This document shows, in pieces, positions 1 to 8,897 of a stretch of DNA of 64,000 nt. This DNA is from Pseudomonas sp. MTM4 (GTDB lineage: Bacteria > Pseudomonadota > Gammaproteobacteria > Pseudomonadales > Pseudomonadaceae): assembly GCF_019355055.1 (NCBI RefSeq), contig NZ_CP048411.1, positions 2,693,501 to 2,757,500 of the forward strand. The letters run 5' to 3'. The notes below the pieces were generated by a model. That model did no database searches. It saw only the letters and a program-made list of their open reading frames with translations, and was not told the origin of the DNA. How positions within the stretch are numbered: position 1 is the stretch's first letter; every line of letters starts with the position of its first letter. Made by a program: the position numbers and the translations under genes.

Positions 1-853
1 AGATGACCACCTGCCAAGGAGCCTCTCGCAGCACCCGTCGGGTCGAAATCACGTGTCCACGGGCAGCGACGACAAACAGCACGGCCGCGCAGGCCGCCGC
101 AACGGCACTGATGGGTATGCCCAGCGGCTCGAGCGCGAACAGACCGACCAAAAGCGCGACGAGCACGCACCAACCGACCCGAAAAGCAGCCCGGTCGCGA
201 ATGGCCATGTCGGGAGCCTTCAGCAGCGCCAGGTCATAGGTCGCCGGAACGTCACGCCGAAAGAACAACCAGAGGACGACCAACGTCGCCGCCACGCTGA
301 CTGCATTGATGGGAACCATGACGGCCGCGTACTCGCTGAAGCCCAGATTGAAATAATCAGCCGTCACGATGTTCACCAGATTGGAGACGACCAGCGGCAA
401 ACTGGCAGTATCGGCGATGAAGCCGGCCGCCATGACGAAGGCCAGCGTGGACGCCGCCGAAAAGCGCAAGGCGACCAACATCGAGACCACGATGGGCGTC
501 AGGATGAGCGCCGCGCCATCGTTCGCGAATACGGCCGAGACGGCGGCGCCGAGAAGGACCGTAAAGGCAAACAAGCGGCTCCCCTGCCCCTTGGCCCAGC
601 GCGCGACATGGAGCGCGGCCCACTCGAAGAATCCGGCTTCATCGAGAAGCAGGCAGATGACGATGATCGCGATGAAAGTTGCCGTGGCGTTCCAGACGAT
701 GCCCCACACGGTGGGGATGTCAGCCAGCGTGACGACGCCGGCCAGCAGCGCGGCGAGCGCACCCAGGGACGCGCTCCAGCCGACCCCGAGTCCACGGGGC
801 TGCCAGATGACCAGAACGATGGTAACGATGAAGATGGCGGCTGCGATAAGCAT
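1..853 (-). CDS. arsB: Arsenite efflux membrane protein ArsB, 5' part (runs off left edge)
   Basis: This gene encodes the inner-membrane arsenite (and antimonite) extrusion permease of the ars detoxification operon. About 284 N-terminal residues are visible; the usual length is about 430, so the C-terminal third lies outside the window. The start [17 protein letters not shown] and internal stretches such as [14 protein letters not shown] and [19 protein letters not shown] match the ArsB family closely, with alternating hydrophobic helices throughout. The ATG at 853 lies 19 bases after the arsR stop, with a GGGAG upstream, so the two form an operon. Expression is expected to be derepressed by arsenite through ArsR. 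I cannot see whether arsC or arsH follow. No odd features are seen in the visible part. Confidence 0.95.
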   Translation of the reverse strand, partial: MLIAAAIFIVTIVLVIWQPRGLGVGWSASLGALAALLAGVVTLADIPTVWGIVWNATATFIAIIVICLLLDEAGFFEWAALHVARWAKGQGSRLFAFTVLLGAAVSAVFANDGAALILTPIVVSMLVALRFSAASTLAFVMAAGFIADTASLPLVVSNLVNIVTADYFNLGFSEYAAVMVPINAVSVAATLVVLWLFFRRDVPATYDLALLKAPDMAIRDRAAFRVGWCVLVALLVGLFALEPLGIPISAVAAACAAVLFVVAARGHVISTRRVLREAPWQVVI

Positions 854-872
854 GACGACTGGCGCTCCCGGC

Positions 873-1217
873 TCAGCAACAAGAAGCGACACGAACTGGG
901 CGATCGCCCATTTGGTCGAGACGAGCTTGATCCTGCTTCAGCCACTCGGTATTGGCTTGCAGGGTCGTCTGGAGAATTTTTTGGACCCAGGACGGCAGGT
1001 CCGGATTGAGACTGTAATAAACCCACTGCCCTTTGCGCCGATCCACCAGCAGGCCGCAAGCGCGAAGCTGTGCGAGATGCCGGGATATCTTGGGCTGGCT
1101 GTCATTTAGGGCGCAGACCAGCTCGCAAACGCAAAGCTCACCCTCTTGAATAACAAGCAAAGCGGCCCGCACGCGGGTTTCATCGGACAGACATTTGAAC
1201 AGCGCAGGAGGCGTCAC
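873..1217 (-). CDS. arsR: Arsenical resistance operon repressor ArsR
   Basis: This is a 114-residue ArsR/SmtB winged-helix repressor that releases DNA when it binds As(III) or Sb(III). The metal-sensing motif ELCVCELVC is present, giving Cys29, Cys31 and a third Cys at 35. The recognition helix region reads [17 protein letters not shown]. The protein ends in a Cys-Cys pair. I chose the GTG at 1217, which gives the normal family length; the open frame continues upstream to 1757, but that extension lacks any family similarity and overlaps the binding-protein gene on the other strand. It is the first gene of arsR-arsB and probably represses itself through the repeats at 1231-1266. Confidence 0.93.
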   Translation of the reverse strand: MTPPALFKCLSDETRVRAALLVIQEGELCVCELVCALNDSQPKISRHLAQLRACGLLVDRRKGQWVYYSLNPDLPSWVQKILQTTLQANTEWLKQDQARLDQMGDRPVRVASCC

Positions 1218-1230
1218 GGAAGAATCACCT

Positions 1231-1266
1231 GAATATATGGATGTCCGAATATATGAATTTCCATAT
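1231..1266 (-). promoter_or_regulatory. Candidate ArsR operator / ars promoter region
   Basis: This AT-rich stretch stands out from its GC-rich surroundings, 14 bases upstream of the arsR start. GAATATATG occurs at 1231-1239 and again at 1247-1255. ATATGGA at 1235-1241 forms an inverted repeat with TCCATAT at 1260-1266. Such dyads upstream of arsR are usual ArsR binding sites. The assignment rests on position and symmetry; binding is inferred. Confidence 0.55.
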
Positions 1267-1476
1267 GTCTGCGCAAGCGCGCGTGGCTCTGCGCCTGTCC
1301 GACGCCGCTTCCCTATTTCACATGCACCCGCCGAAACAACCGAACCGGCATCGAGCCGTTGCACCCCGCGTTGTCGTCGTGAGCCCGGGTGAACTGGCGA
1401 ACCAGCGGAACTACGGATACTCTCGACTACGCAGGTTGAAACGCTATGGATGGCCGACCAGGCAGGAGCATAAGCA

Positions 1477-2259
1477 GTGCGGATGTTTCCTTCGATTCTA
1501 CTGATAGGGTTGTGCACACTCGCCACCCAGACGAGCGCCGAAGAGTGGCGATTCGTCACCGAGGATTTCCCGCCTTTCAGCCGCGCTGCGGGTTCCTCGG
1601 CCCAGACCAACGATGAAGTACAAATAGCGGGCGGCCCGCTGGCGGAAATCGTGCAGGTGGTCTGCGCGCGCCTGGACCTGGATTGCCCGATCGTGCTCCA
1701 TCCATGGCAGCGCGCCCTGCACTTGGCCGAAGACGGGGAAGTCGAAGGTATTTTCACCGTGGTTCGCTCACCCCAGCGCGAGCGCGCGTTTCATATCACC
1801 CGCATGCTGGTCACTTCGCGCTACGCCGTATTCGCTCGCAAGGACAGTGGTTTCGTATACAGCCAGCCGGGTGATCTAGCCGGTCGGTTGATCGGCGTCT
1901 ACGGCCCATCCGGCACGTCTTATGTCCTCTCTCAACACCTCGAACCGGTTGCCGGAGCGCAGGTGCATCTGACTGCCAGTAACCGTCGTCTGCTGCGCAT
2001 GCTGAAGTCAGGCCGCTTCGGTGAAGGCGGCCTGGCTGTTCTCAACCAGGATGTGGCCTGGCATCTGATCGAAGAGGAGCAGCTCGATGAGCTCCGTGAA
2101 GCCGGCGAGCTGACGTCGGTCTCCTACGGCATTGGCCTGTCGCGCAAGCGGATCAGCGAGGCGCAGTTCCAAATCTTCGAGCGAGCCTTGGACGCGCTTA
2201 TTGCCGACGGCACCGTGTCGGAAATCCTGCGCCGCCATCAACTGGAACCGGCTTACTGA
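1477..2259 (+). CDS. Periplasmic solute-binding protein, SBP_bac_3 type (orphan)
   Basis: This 260-residue exported protein resembles the polar amino acid binding proteins of ABC transporters. An N-terminal signal peptide (MRMFPSILLIGLCTLATQTSA, cleavage before EEW) is followed by the family's early EDFPPFS motif and two lobes. A GTG at 1477 is preferred over the ATG at 1483 because CAGGAG lies about 8 bases before it. No permease or ATPase is adjacent; the next gene is the BCCT transporter. Orphan members of this group may deliver ligand to a transporter elsewhere or act as sensors. The ligand cannot be told from the sequence. The 259 bases between arsR and this gene are shared by divergent promoters. 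Confidence 0.8.
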   Translation: MRMFPSILLIGLCTLATQTSAEEWRFVTEDFPPFSRAAGSSAQTNDEVQIAGGPLAEIVQVVCARLDLDCPIVLHPWQRALHLAEDGEVEGIFTVVRSPQRERAFHITRMLVTSRYAVFARKDSGFVYSQPGDLAGRLIGVYGPSGTSYVLSQHLEPVAGAQVHLTASNRRLLRMLKSGRFGEGGLAVLNQDVAWHLIEEEQLDELREAGELTSVSYGIGLSRKRISEAQFQIFERALDALIADGTVSEILRRHQLEPAY

Positions 2260-2473
2260 GCCGCCCGACGCGCTCAAACAACCCGGACGGCAACCGCCTC
2301 CTGACGATGCCTGAGTAGCCACAGGACGTTATACGTCCGGACAAACTCGGCTCGATCTCGTTTTTTGCGTGAGCAATCCTCCGCCGAACACCGTCTACCC
2401 TTCAGTCAGCAGTTTCATTTCGGAGCCACGGCGCGTTTCCGTTCCCCTCGATCAGCCAAGAACAGAAGGACAT

Positions 2474-4528
2474 ATGGAAGCAGAGAAGAAACTTCCCAAA
2501 GCCGTCATCCTTTTCCCGGTGTTCATCCCAGCCGTTGTCGTAACGCTGCTGCTGGTGATCGGCACGATCAGCAACCCCGAACTGGCAAGTGAGGTATTTA
2601 GCTCGACGCTGGCCTTCATCACCCGCTCGTTCGGCTGGTTCTACATGTTGGCGGTGGCCTTCTTTCTGGTCTTCGTCGTCGGCATCGCGCTGACGAAATG
2701 GGGCAACATCAAGCTTGGGCCGGATCATGCCGAGCCGCAGTACAGCTTCCCGGCCTGGTTCGCCATGCTGTTCTCCGCCGGCTACGGTATCGCACTGCTG
2801 TTCTTCGGCGTCGCCGAGCCGGTGCTGCACTTTTCCACGCCACCGGCCGGCGCACCGGAGACGGTGGACGCCGCTAAGCAGGCGATGCAGATCGCTTTTT
2901 TTCACTGGGGCTTTCACATCTGGGCGATCTACGGCCTGACGGGGCTGGTGCTGGCCTATTTCTCGTTCCGCCACGGCCTGCCGCTGTCGATGCGATCGGC
3001 GCTGTATCCGATCATCGGCGAACGCATTCATGGCCCCATCGGGCACGTTGTGGATGTATTCGCAATTCTCGGCACGTTGTTCGGCATCGCCACCACCCTC
3101 GGCCTGTCGGTCACCCAGATCAATGCCGGTCTGAACTACCTGTGGCCACAAATCCCTGTCAGTACCACGGTGCAGGTCATTGCCATCGTGTTGATCACGG
3201 CGCTCGCCACCTGCTCGGTAGTGGCCGGGATGGACAAGGGCATCAAGAATCTCTCGCTGCTGAACATGATCCTGGCGATCACGCTGATGCTGTTCGTGTT
3301 CGCCGTGGGGCCGACCATCTTCATTCTGGAAACCTTCCTGCAGAACACTGGCAGCTACCTGAACAACATCATCGAGCGCACCTTCAACCTACAGGCCTAC
3401 AGCCGTAGCGACTGGATCGGCAACTGGACGCTGTTCATCTTCGGCTGGACCATCGCCTGGTCGCCGTTCGTAGGCCTGTTCATCGCCAAGATCAGCCGCG
3501 GCCGGACCATCCGCCAGTTCGTCTTCGGCGTGATGTTCGTGCCGACGATCTTTACCTTCCTCTGGTTCTCGATTTTCGGCGACACCGCGCTGCACCTGAT
3601 CATGGTCGAAGGCTACACCGAGCTGATCGGCCAGGTGCAGAGCGACCACTCTATCGCCTTGTTCCAGCTCTTCGAACGCCTGCCGCTAAGCGCCATCACC
3701 TCGTTCATCGCTGTGGTGCTGATTGCCACCTTCTTCGTCACTTCGGCCGACTCTGGCGCGCTGGTGATCGACTCGCTGGCCGCTGGCGGCGTAGGGCAAA
3801 CGCCGGTCTGGCAAAGGGTGTTCTGGGCAACCACGGCAGGCTTCGTCGCCATCGCGCTGCTGGTCGCCGGTGGCCTGAGCGCCCTGCAGACCATGGCGAT
3901 CACCAGTGCGCTGCCGTTCGCCATCATCATGATCATCGCCGCCCTGGGTATGTGGCGTGCACTTGTGATCGAAGGTCACCACGAGGTCAGCCTGCAAAGC
4001 CACATGCACGGCAGCCGGCTGGCCAGCAATGCCGGGCCGGGCTTGTGGAAAAAGCGTCTGGCCGGACTGGTCAACTTTCCCAGCCGCGAGGAATCGGAAA
4101 ACTTCATCGCCACCAGCGTGCTCAAGGGTATGCGCCGGGTGCAGCGCGCGCTGGCCGAACAGGACTGGCCCGCCGAGGTACATACCGACGAGCACAATTC
4201 GCGGGTCTATCTGGAGGTCCTCAAGGAGGATCAGGTCGATTTCATCTATGAGATTCGCCTGGTGGGCTATGCCATGCCGTCCTTCGTGCTCACCGAGGAT
4301 CCAGACACCGACGAGCAGTACTACCGCGCCGAGGTCTTCCTGCGTCGCGGCGGTCAGTCCTACGACGTCTACGGCTACGACCAACAGGACATCATCAGCG
4401 ACATCCTCGACCAGTTCGAGAAGTACCTGAACTTCCTGCATATCTCGCCCGGCAGCCTGCCCTGGAAGATGGGCGAACACGACGAGATGCTCAGCAACGA
4501 GCCCGACGCGCCGAAACCCACCCCGTGA
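2474..4528 (+). CDS. BCCT family transporter, BetT-like (684 aa)
   Basis: This is a sodium- or proton-coupled carrier of the betaine/choline/carnitine family in the inner membrane. About twelve hydrophobic helices are followed by a hydrophilic C-terminal domain of some 160 residues, as in the BetT branch where that tail takes part in osmotic control. Family marks include GMDKGIKNLS and SPFVGLFIAKISRGRTIRQF. I prefer the ATG at 2474 (MEAEKKLPKA), just after AAGGA, over the GTG at 2369, which has no ribosome site. The helix that carries the substrate-binding tryptophans reads NWTLFIFGWTIAWSPFVG at residues 317-334; BetT has WAWW where this protein has FGWT. The substrate may therefore not be choline. 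No betAB or betI gene is adjacent. Confidence 0.88.
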   Translation: MEAEKKLPKAVILFPVFIPAVVVTLLLVIGTISNPELASEVFSSTLAFITRSFGWFYMLAVAFFLVFVVGIALTKWGNIKLGPDHAEPQYSFPAWFAMLFSAGYGIALLFFGVAEPVLHFSTPPAGAPETVDAAKQAMQIAFFHWGFHIWAIYGLTGLVLAYFSFRHGLPLSMRSALYPIIGERIHGPIGHVVDVFAILGTLFGIATTLGLSVTQINAGLNYLWPQIPVSTTVQVIAIVLITALATCSVVAGMDKGIKNLSLLNMILAITLMLFVFAVGPTIFILETFLQNTGSYLNNIIERTFNLQAYSRSDWIGNWTLFIFGWTIAWSPFVGLFIAKISRGRTIRQFVFGVMFVPTIFTFLWFSIFGDTALHLIMVEGYTELIGQVQSDHSIALFQLFERLPLSAITSFIAVVLIATFFVTSADSGALVIDSLAAGGVGQTPVWQRVFWATTAGFVAIALLVAGGLSALQTMAITSALPFAIIMIIAALGMWRALVIEGHHEVSLQSHMHGSRLASNAGPGLWKKRLAGLVNFPSREESENFIATSVLKGMRRVQRALAEQDWPAEVHTDEHNSRVYLEVLKEDQVDFIYEIRLVGYAMPSFVLTEDPDTDEQYYRAEVFLRRGGQSYDVYGYDQQDIISDILDQFEKYLNFLHISPGSLPWKMGEHDEMLSNEPDAPKPTP

Positions 4529-4751
4529 CGCGGCAAAACAGGGGAAGTTCATCTATATAGATACAGGGCCATTCGCCTTGCCACCCGGAAGGCTGCGACC
4601 AAACGGTCACCGTTCCGGCGACGGCGCCACGCTTGGCGCATGACCCGGCCCATGCTAGGTTTGCGCCTCGCCAGGAGGGCGAGCAGTCGGCCGGAGCGCA
4701 ATTTACACAGAAAAGACCAGGCACAGCGCTGGTCCGAGAAGAGGAAGCTCA

Positions 4752-5525
4752 ATGGCCGAGGCCATACCCGCCCTGGAAATTCGCAACCTGCACAAGCGTT
4801 ACGGCGATCTGGAAGTACTCAAGGGCATCTCGTTGACTGCGCGCGACGGCGATGTGATTTCTATCCTCGGCTCATCCGGCTCCGGAAAGTCGACGTTCTT
4901 GCGCTGCATCAATCTGCTGGAAAACCCCAACGAAGGCGAAATTCTCGTCGCCGGGGAACAGCTGCACCTCAAGCGCGCCAAAGACGGCGACCTGGTTGCG
5001 GCAGACGCCAAACAGATCAACCGGATGCGCAGCAAGCTCGGTTTCGTATTCCAGAATTTCAACCTCTGGCCGCACATGAGCGTGCTCGACAACATCATCG
5101 AGGCACCGCGCCGGGTGCTCGGCCAGAGCAAGGCCGAAGCCACCGAAGTGGCTGAGGCGCTGCTGGCCAAGGTCGGCATCGCCGACAAACGCCACGTCTA
5201 TCCAAACCAGCTTTCCGGTGGCCAACAGCAACGGGCTGCGATTGCGCGCACCCTGGCGATGCAGCCGCAGGTGATCCTGTTCGACGAGCCGACCTCGGCA
5301 CTCGATCCGGAAATGGTACAAGAAGTGCTTGCAGTGATTCGGTCGCTGGCCGAAGAGGGTCGCACCATGCTGCTGGTCACCCATGAAATGAACTTCGCCA
5401 AACAGGTATCCAGTGAGGTGGTCTTCCTCCATCAGGGCCTGGTCGAAGAGCAAGGAACGCCGGAGCAGGTGTTCGACAACCCCCAATCGGCACGCTGTAA
5501 ACAGTTCATGTCCAGTCATCGCTAA
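4752..5525 (+). CDS. Polar amino acid ABC transporter ATPase (HisP/AotP-like)
   Basis: This 257-residue ATP-binding subunit powers uptake of a polar or basic amino acid. Walker A (GSSGSGKS) is at residues 40-47, the Q-loop Gln near 101, the signature LSGGQ at 154-158, Walker B (VILFDEP) at 174-180 and the switch His at 211. The length is normal for HisP, ArtP or AotP proteins. GAGGAAG lies upstream of the ATG. The stop overlaps the ATGGAG that serves as ribosome site for the binding-protein gene, so the two are co-transcribed. The 223 bases before the gene hold two short inverted repeats (CTCGCC/GGCGAG near 4667 and GACCAG/CTGGTC near 4717) but no clear promoter. Confidence 0.93.
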   Translation: MAEAIPALEIRNLHKRYGDLEVLKGISLTARDGDVISILGSSGSGKSTFLRCINLLENPNEGEILVAGEQLHLKRAKDGDLVAADAKQINRMRSKLGFVFQNFNLWPHMSVLDNIIEAPRRVLGQSKAEATEVAEALLAKVGIADKRHVYPNQLSGGQQQRAAIARTLAMQPQVILFDEPTSALDPEMVQEVLAVIRSLAEEGRTMLLVTHEMNFAKQVSSEVVFLHQGLVEEQGTPEQVFDNPQSARCKQFMSSHR

Positions 5526-5539
5526 TGGAGCAACACCGC

Positions 5540-6295
5540 ATGAAAAGCTATAAGAAGATTCTGCTGACTGCCGCCGCCACCCTGATGCTCGGCGCCAATG
5601 CCTTTGCCGCCGACAAGCTACGCATCGGCACCGAAGGCGCCTACCCGCCCTTCAACCTGATCGACGCCAGCGGCCAGGTGGTCGGCTTCGATCTGGACAT
5701 CGCCCACGCGCTCTGCGCCAAGATGGAAGTCGAGTGCGAAGTAGTGACCTCCGATTGGGATGGCATCATTCCCGCGCTGAACGCCGGCAAATTCGACTTC
5801 CTCGCCGCCTCCATGTCGGTCACCGAGGAACGCAAGAACGCTGTCGATTTCACCGACCACTACTACACCAACAAGCTGCAGTTCGTGGCGCCCAAGTCGG
5901 TGGACTTCAAGACCGACAAGGACTACCTGGACGGCAAAGTGATCGGTGCCCAGCGCGCAACCATCGCCGGCACCTGGCTGGAAGACAACATGGACGACGT
6001 GGTCGACATCAAGCTCTACGACACCCAGGAAAACGCCTATCTCGACCTGGCCTCCGGCCGCGTCGACGGCATCCTCGCCGACTCCTTCGTGCAGTGGGAA
6101 TGGCTCAAGAGCGATGCCGGCAAGGACTTCGAATTCAAGGGCGAGCCGGTATTCGATGACGACAAGATCGCCATGGCCGTGCGCAAGGGCAACGATGAAC
6201 TGCGTGAGAAGCTGAACAAGGCGCTGGCGGAAATCATCGCTGACGGCACTTACGAGAAACTCAACGCCAAGTACTTCCCCTTCAACATTTACTGA
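5540..6295 (+). CDS. Basic/polar amino acid ABC transporter binding protein (AotJ/HisJ-like)
   Basis: This 251-residue periplasmic protein binds the amino acid for the adjacent transporter. It has a clear signal peptide (MKSYKKILLTAAATL, cleavage after NAFA) and the family motifs GTEGAYPPFN and GFDLDIAHALC. DWDGIIPALNAGKFD and SMSVTEER are typical of lysine/arginine/ornithine and histidine binding proteins. I start it at the ATG at 5540, nine bases after a GGAG, rather than at the ATG at 5525 that overlaps the ATPase stop. It lies between the ATPase gene and the two permease genes and is followed by a strong hairpin, which would favour its higher expression. An arginine/ornithine or lysine ligand is likely but not proven. 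Confidence 0.9.
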   Translation: MKSYKKILLTAAATLMLGANAFAADKLRIGTEGAYPPFNLIDASGQVVGFDLDIAHALCAKMEVECEVVTSDWDGIIPALNAGKFDFLAASMSVTEERKNAVDFTDHYYTNKLQFVAPKSVDFKTDKDYLDGKVIGAQRATIAGTWLEDNMDDVVDIKLYDTQENAYLDLASGRVDGILADSFVQWEWLKSDAGKDFEFKGEPVFDDDKIAMAVRKGNDELREKLNKALAEIIADGTYEKLNAKYFPFNIY

Positions 6296-6308
6296 TCCGT
6301 CTGAACCG

Positions 6309-6342
6309 AAGCCCGACCGCCAGATCTGGTAGGTCGGGCTTT
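6309..6342 (+). terminator. Intra-operon hairpin between binding protein and permeases
   Basis: AAGCCCGACC at 6309-6318 pairs perfectly over 10 bases with GGTCGGGCTT at 6332-6341, with a 13-base loop. The tail TTGGTGTTTG is only moderately T-rich, so partial termination or protection of the upstream mRNA is more likely than a full stop. It lies 13 bases after the binding-protein stop and 16 before the permease start. Confidence 0.7.
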
Positions 6343-6357
6343 GGTGTTTGAGCCCAT

Positions 6358-7053
6358 ATGATTCCCGACCTTCATGGATTCGGTCCGGCGCTGATCGCTG
6401 GCACCTGGATGACCATTCAGCTGGCCCTCGCGGCGCTGGCCCTCGGCCTTGTGCTAGGGCTGCTTGGTGCACTCGCCAAGACCTCTCCGTTCGCGACGCT
6501 GCGCTGGATTGGCGGCACTTACTCCACCATCGTACGCGGCATCCCCGAACTGCTCTGGGTACTGCTGATCTATTTCGGCACCATCGGCTTGGTACGCGGC
6601 ATCGGTGAGATCTTTGGTATCGAAAATCTCGCACTCAGTCCCTTCGTCGCCGGCACCATCGCCCTCGGCCTTTGCTTTGGCGCTTATGCCACCGAGGTCT
6701 TCCGTGGCGCATTGCTGGCCATTCCCAAGGGTCATCGCGAAGCGGGACTGGCGCTGGGCCTGGGCAAGCGGCGGATCTTCATGCGCTTGATCCTGCCGCA
6801 GATGTGGCGCCTGGCCCTGCCCGGCCTGGGTAACCTGTTCATGATCCTGATGAAAGACACTGCGCTGGTATCGGTGATCGGCCTGGAAGAGATCATGCGT
6901 AGCTCCCAGATCGCCGTGACCGCCAGCAAGGAGCCCTTTACCTTCTTCGTGGTCGCCGCCTTCATCTACCTCGGCTTGACTGTCATCGCCATGACCGGCA
7001 TGTACTTTCTCGAAAAACGTGCCGGACGCGGCTTTGTCAGGAGCGCGGCATGA
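6358..7053 (+). CDS. Amino acid ABC transporter permease (HisQ-like)
   Basis: This 231-residue inner-membrane permease subunit has about five membrane helices. The cytoplasmic EAA loop that contacts the ATPase is visible as EVFRGALLAIPKGHREAG followed by LALGLGKRRIFMRLILPQ. The N-terminal part TWMTIQLALAALALGLVLG is typical of the family. The start ATG at 6358 gives the usual length, though no strong ribosome site precedes it. Its end overlaps the next permease by four bases (ATGA), which suggests translational coupling. It would form a heterodimer with the product of 7050-7739. Confidence 0.92.
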   Translation: MIPDLHGFGPALIAGTWMTIQLALAALALGLVLGLLGALAKTSPFATLRWIGGTYSTIVRGIPELLWVLLIYFGTIGLVRGIGEIFGIENLALSPFVAGTIALGLCFGAYATEVFRGALLAIPKGHREAGLALGLGKRRIFMRLILPQMWRLALPGLGNLFMILMKDTALVSVIGLEEIMRSSQIAVTASKEPFTFFVVAAFIYLGLTVIAMTGMYFLEKRAGRGFVRSAA

Positions 7054-7739
7054 GCTGGGAATTATTCATCAAGTGGCTGCCAGACTTTCTCGAAGGCGCC
7101 TGGCTTACTCTGCAGCTGGTCGGCGTTTCGGTCATCGCCGGGCTGATTCTCGCGTTGCCGCTGGGCATCGCACGGTCCTCGCGCATGCTTGCGGTGCGGG
7201 CACTGCCTTACGGGTACATCTTCTTCTTCCGTGGCACGCCGTTGCTGGTGCAGCTGTTTCTCGTCTATTACGGCATGGCGCAGTTCGAGGCCGTGCGCCA
7301 GAGTGTGCTCTGGCCGTATCTGCGTGATCCTTACTGGTGCGCGATCATCACCATGACGCTACATACCGCCGCCTATATCGCCGAAATCCTGCGGGGCGCG
7401 ATCCAGAACGTGCCGGCAGGCGAGGTCGAAGCCGCGCGGGCGCTGGGCATGTCTCGCCCCCAGGCCCTTTGGCACATCATCCTGCCTCGCGCCGCACGCA
7501 TTGGCCTGCCGGCCTACAGCAACGAGGTGATTCTGATGCTCAAGGCCAGCGCCCTGGCCAGCACCATCACCTTGCTGGAACTGACCGGCATGGCACGCAA
7601 GATCGCCGCACGCACCTATATGCATGAGGAAATGTTCCTCACCGCCGGCCTGATCTATCTGGTTATCGCCTTCGTGCTGATGCAGGGCTTCAAGCTGCTC
7701 GAGCGCTGGCTGCGGGTGGATGCCTGCCAGGGGCGCTGA
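7050..7739 (+). CDS. Amino acid ABC transporter permease (HisM-like)
   Basis: This 229-residue protein is the second permease subunit. Its EAA loop reads EILRGAIQNVPAGEVEAA with ALGMSRPQALWHIILP following, and the segment FFFRGTPLLVQLFLVYYG is characteristic of HisM/ArtM/AotM proteins. The ATG overlaps the stop of the preceding permease gene. A strong terminator begins 12 bases after its stop, so it is the last gene of the four-gene transporter operon ATPase-binding protein-permease-permease. Confidence 0.92.
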   Translation: MSWELFIKWLPDFLEGAWLTLQLVGVSVIAGLILALPLGIARSSRMLAVRALPYGYIFFFRGTPLLVQLFLVYYGMAQFEAVRQSVLWPYLRDPYWCAIITMTLHTAAYIAEILRGAIQNVPAGEVEAARALGMSRPQALWHIILPRAARIGLPAYSNEVILMLKASALASTITLLELTGMARKIAARTYMHEEMFLTAGLIYLVIAFVLMQGFKLLERWLRVDACQGR

Positions 7740-7750
7740 TCTCGATACAT

Positions 7751-7780
7751 GCCTCTTCGCCTACGGAGCGAAGAGGCTTT
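7751..7780 (+). terminator. Terminator of the amino acid ABC transporter operon
   Basis: GCCTCTTCGC (7751-7760) and GCGAAGAGGC (7768-7777) form a perfect 10-bp stem with a 7-base loop, followed by TTTCG. It lies directly after the last permease gene. Confidence 0.8.
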
Positions 7781-7844
7781 CGCAGCTGAATCCTGTCCTA
7801 TCCGTGCGGTCAGACGGACACCTGAACCAACCACGAGATCGCCC

Positions 7845-8741
7845 ATGTCAGTCGATATTCAACGCATCGAAAAGGACCAGCTCGCCTGCTGGCGCATCCG
7901 CCGTGGCGACGACGAACTGCTGATCGCCGAACAGGGCGCGCAGATACTCAGCTACCGCCAGGGCGATGCGCCGCCCCTCATCTGGCTCAGCGAGGAAGCG
8001 GCCTTCCAGCAAGGCCAGTCGGTACGCGGCGGCGTGCCGATATGCTGGCCCTGGTTCGGCGATCTGGGGCGCAACCCCGAAGATGTGCAAGCGATGTATC
8101 AGGGCGAAGCCGAAGCACCCTTCCACGGACTGGTTCGCGGCCTGGACTGGCAGCTGGAGCAACAGCGCTGCGAAGGCGGCACCGCCGTCCTCGAATTCGT
8201 TTGCCCGCAAGCCCAGGGAGCGCTGCCCGGCTGGCCCCACAGGGTCGAACTGACGCTGCAGATCCGCCTCGACGAGCGCCTGCATATCGCACTGATCAGC
8301 CGCAATCTGGGCGCTCAGCCCGTCGCTCTCAGCCAGGCGCTGCACACCTATTTTGCCGTTGGCGATATCCATCAGGTGTCCGTGGAAGGCCTGGATGGCG
8401 CTCGCTATATCGACACCCTGGAAAACTGGCAGCATCGCCAGCAGCAGGGCGAGCTGCGCTACGAGGGCGAGACAGACCGCATCTACCTGGACCTACCGCC
8501 TACGCTGAGCCTGAGCGACCCGCTGCTGAATCGCCGGATTACTCTACAAACCCAGGGTTCGCGCTCGGCCGTGCTGTGGAATCCCTGGATCGCCAAGGCG
8601 CAGCGCCTGTCACAGTTCGCCGACGATGCCTGGCAGCGGATGGCCTGCATCGAAACTGCCAATGCGATGGACGACCGGGTACGCCTCGAAGCAGGCGACA
8701 GCCACACCCTCGCAGTCTCCATCAGCAGCGAATCACTCTAG
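7845..8741 (+). CDS. D-hexose-6-phosphate mutarotase / aldose 1-epimerase family
   Basis: This 298-residue cytosolic enzyme belongs to the YeaD group of the galactose mutarotase fold, which interconverts anomers of glucose 6-phosphate and related sugars. Recognisable stretches are GAQILSYRQGDAPPLIWLS near the start, RGGVPICWPWFG, FHGLVRGLDW, LHTYFAVGDI and ETANAMDD at the end. I start it at the ATG at 7845; the open frame extends to 7749 but that part overlaps the terminator and has no family similarity. It stands alone between the ABC operon terminator and a REP repeat, on the strand opposite to the next gene. Confidence 0.88.
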   Translation: MSVDIQRIEKDQLACWRIRRGDDELLIAEQGAQILSYRQGDAPPLIWLSEEAAFQQGQSVRGGVPICWPWFGDLGRNPEDVQAMYQGEAEAPFHGLVRGLDWQLEQQRCEGGTAVLEFVCPQAQGALPGWPHRVELTLQIRLDERLHIALISRNLGAQPVALSQALHTYFAVGDIHQVSVEGLDGARYIDTLENWQHRQQQGELRYEGETDRIYLDLPPTLSLSDPLLNRRITLQTQGSRSAVLWNPWIAKAQRLSQFADDAWQRMACIETANAMDDRVRLEAGDSHTLAVSISSESL

Positions 8742-8788
8742 GGGTCTACCGTTTTTTAGCATTGGATGCGCCCACTACCGGCGCTCTT

Positions 8789-8897
8789 CGTAGGGTGCGC
8801 TCCGCGCACCGAAAGCTGAGCTCAGTGGTAACCCCGCTCAGCTAACGAGTTCTTGATCTCGATATCTCGGTGCGCAGAGCGCAGAGCGCACCCTACG
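8789..8897. repeat. GTAG-headed REP pair (family GTAGGGTGCGC), inverted
   Basis: CGTAGGGTGCGC at 8789-8800 is mirrored by GCGCACCCTACG at 8886-8897, and each half is itself a small palindrome (GGTGCGC/GCGCACC). The two units are tail to tail, as in the pairs called REPINs. The right-hand copy contains the stop codon of the gene on the minus strand. It fills the space between convergent genes and may also act as a terminator. Confidence 0.75.

Noticed and set aside
53..1109. Plus-strand frames of 246-318 codons over the left end.
   Set aside because: The minus strand here encodes ArsB and ArsR with clear family motifs; the plus frames are low-complexity shadows.
1218..1757. Long upstream extension of arsR.
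   Set aside because: It would overlap the binding-protein gene on the other strand and contains no ArsR sequence; the GTG at 1217 gives the normal length.
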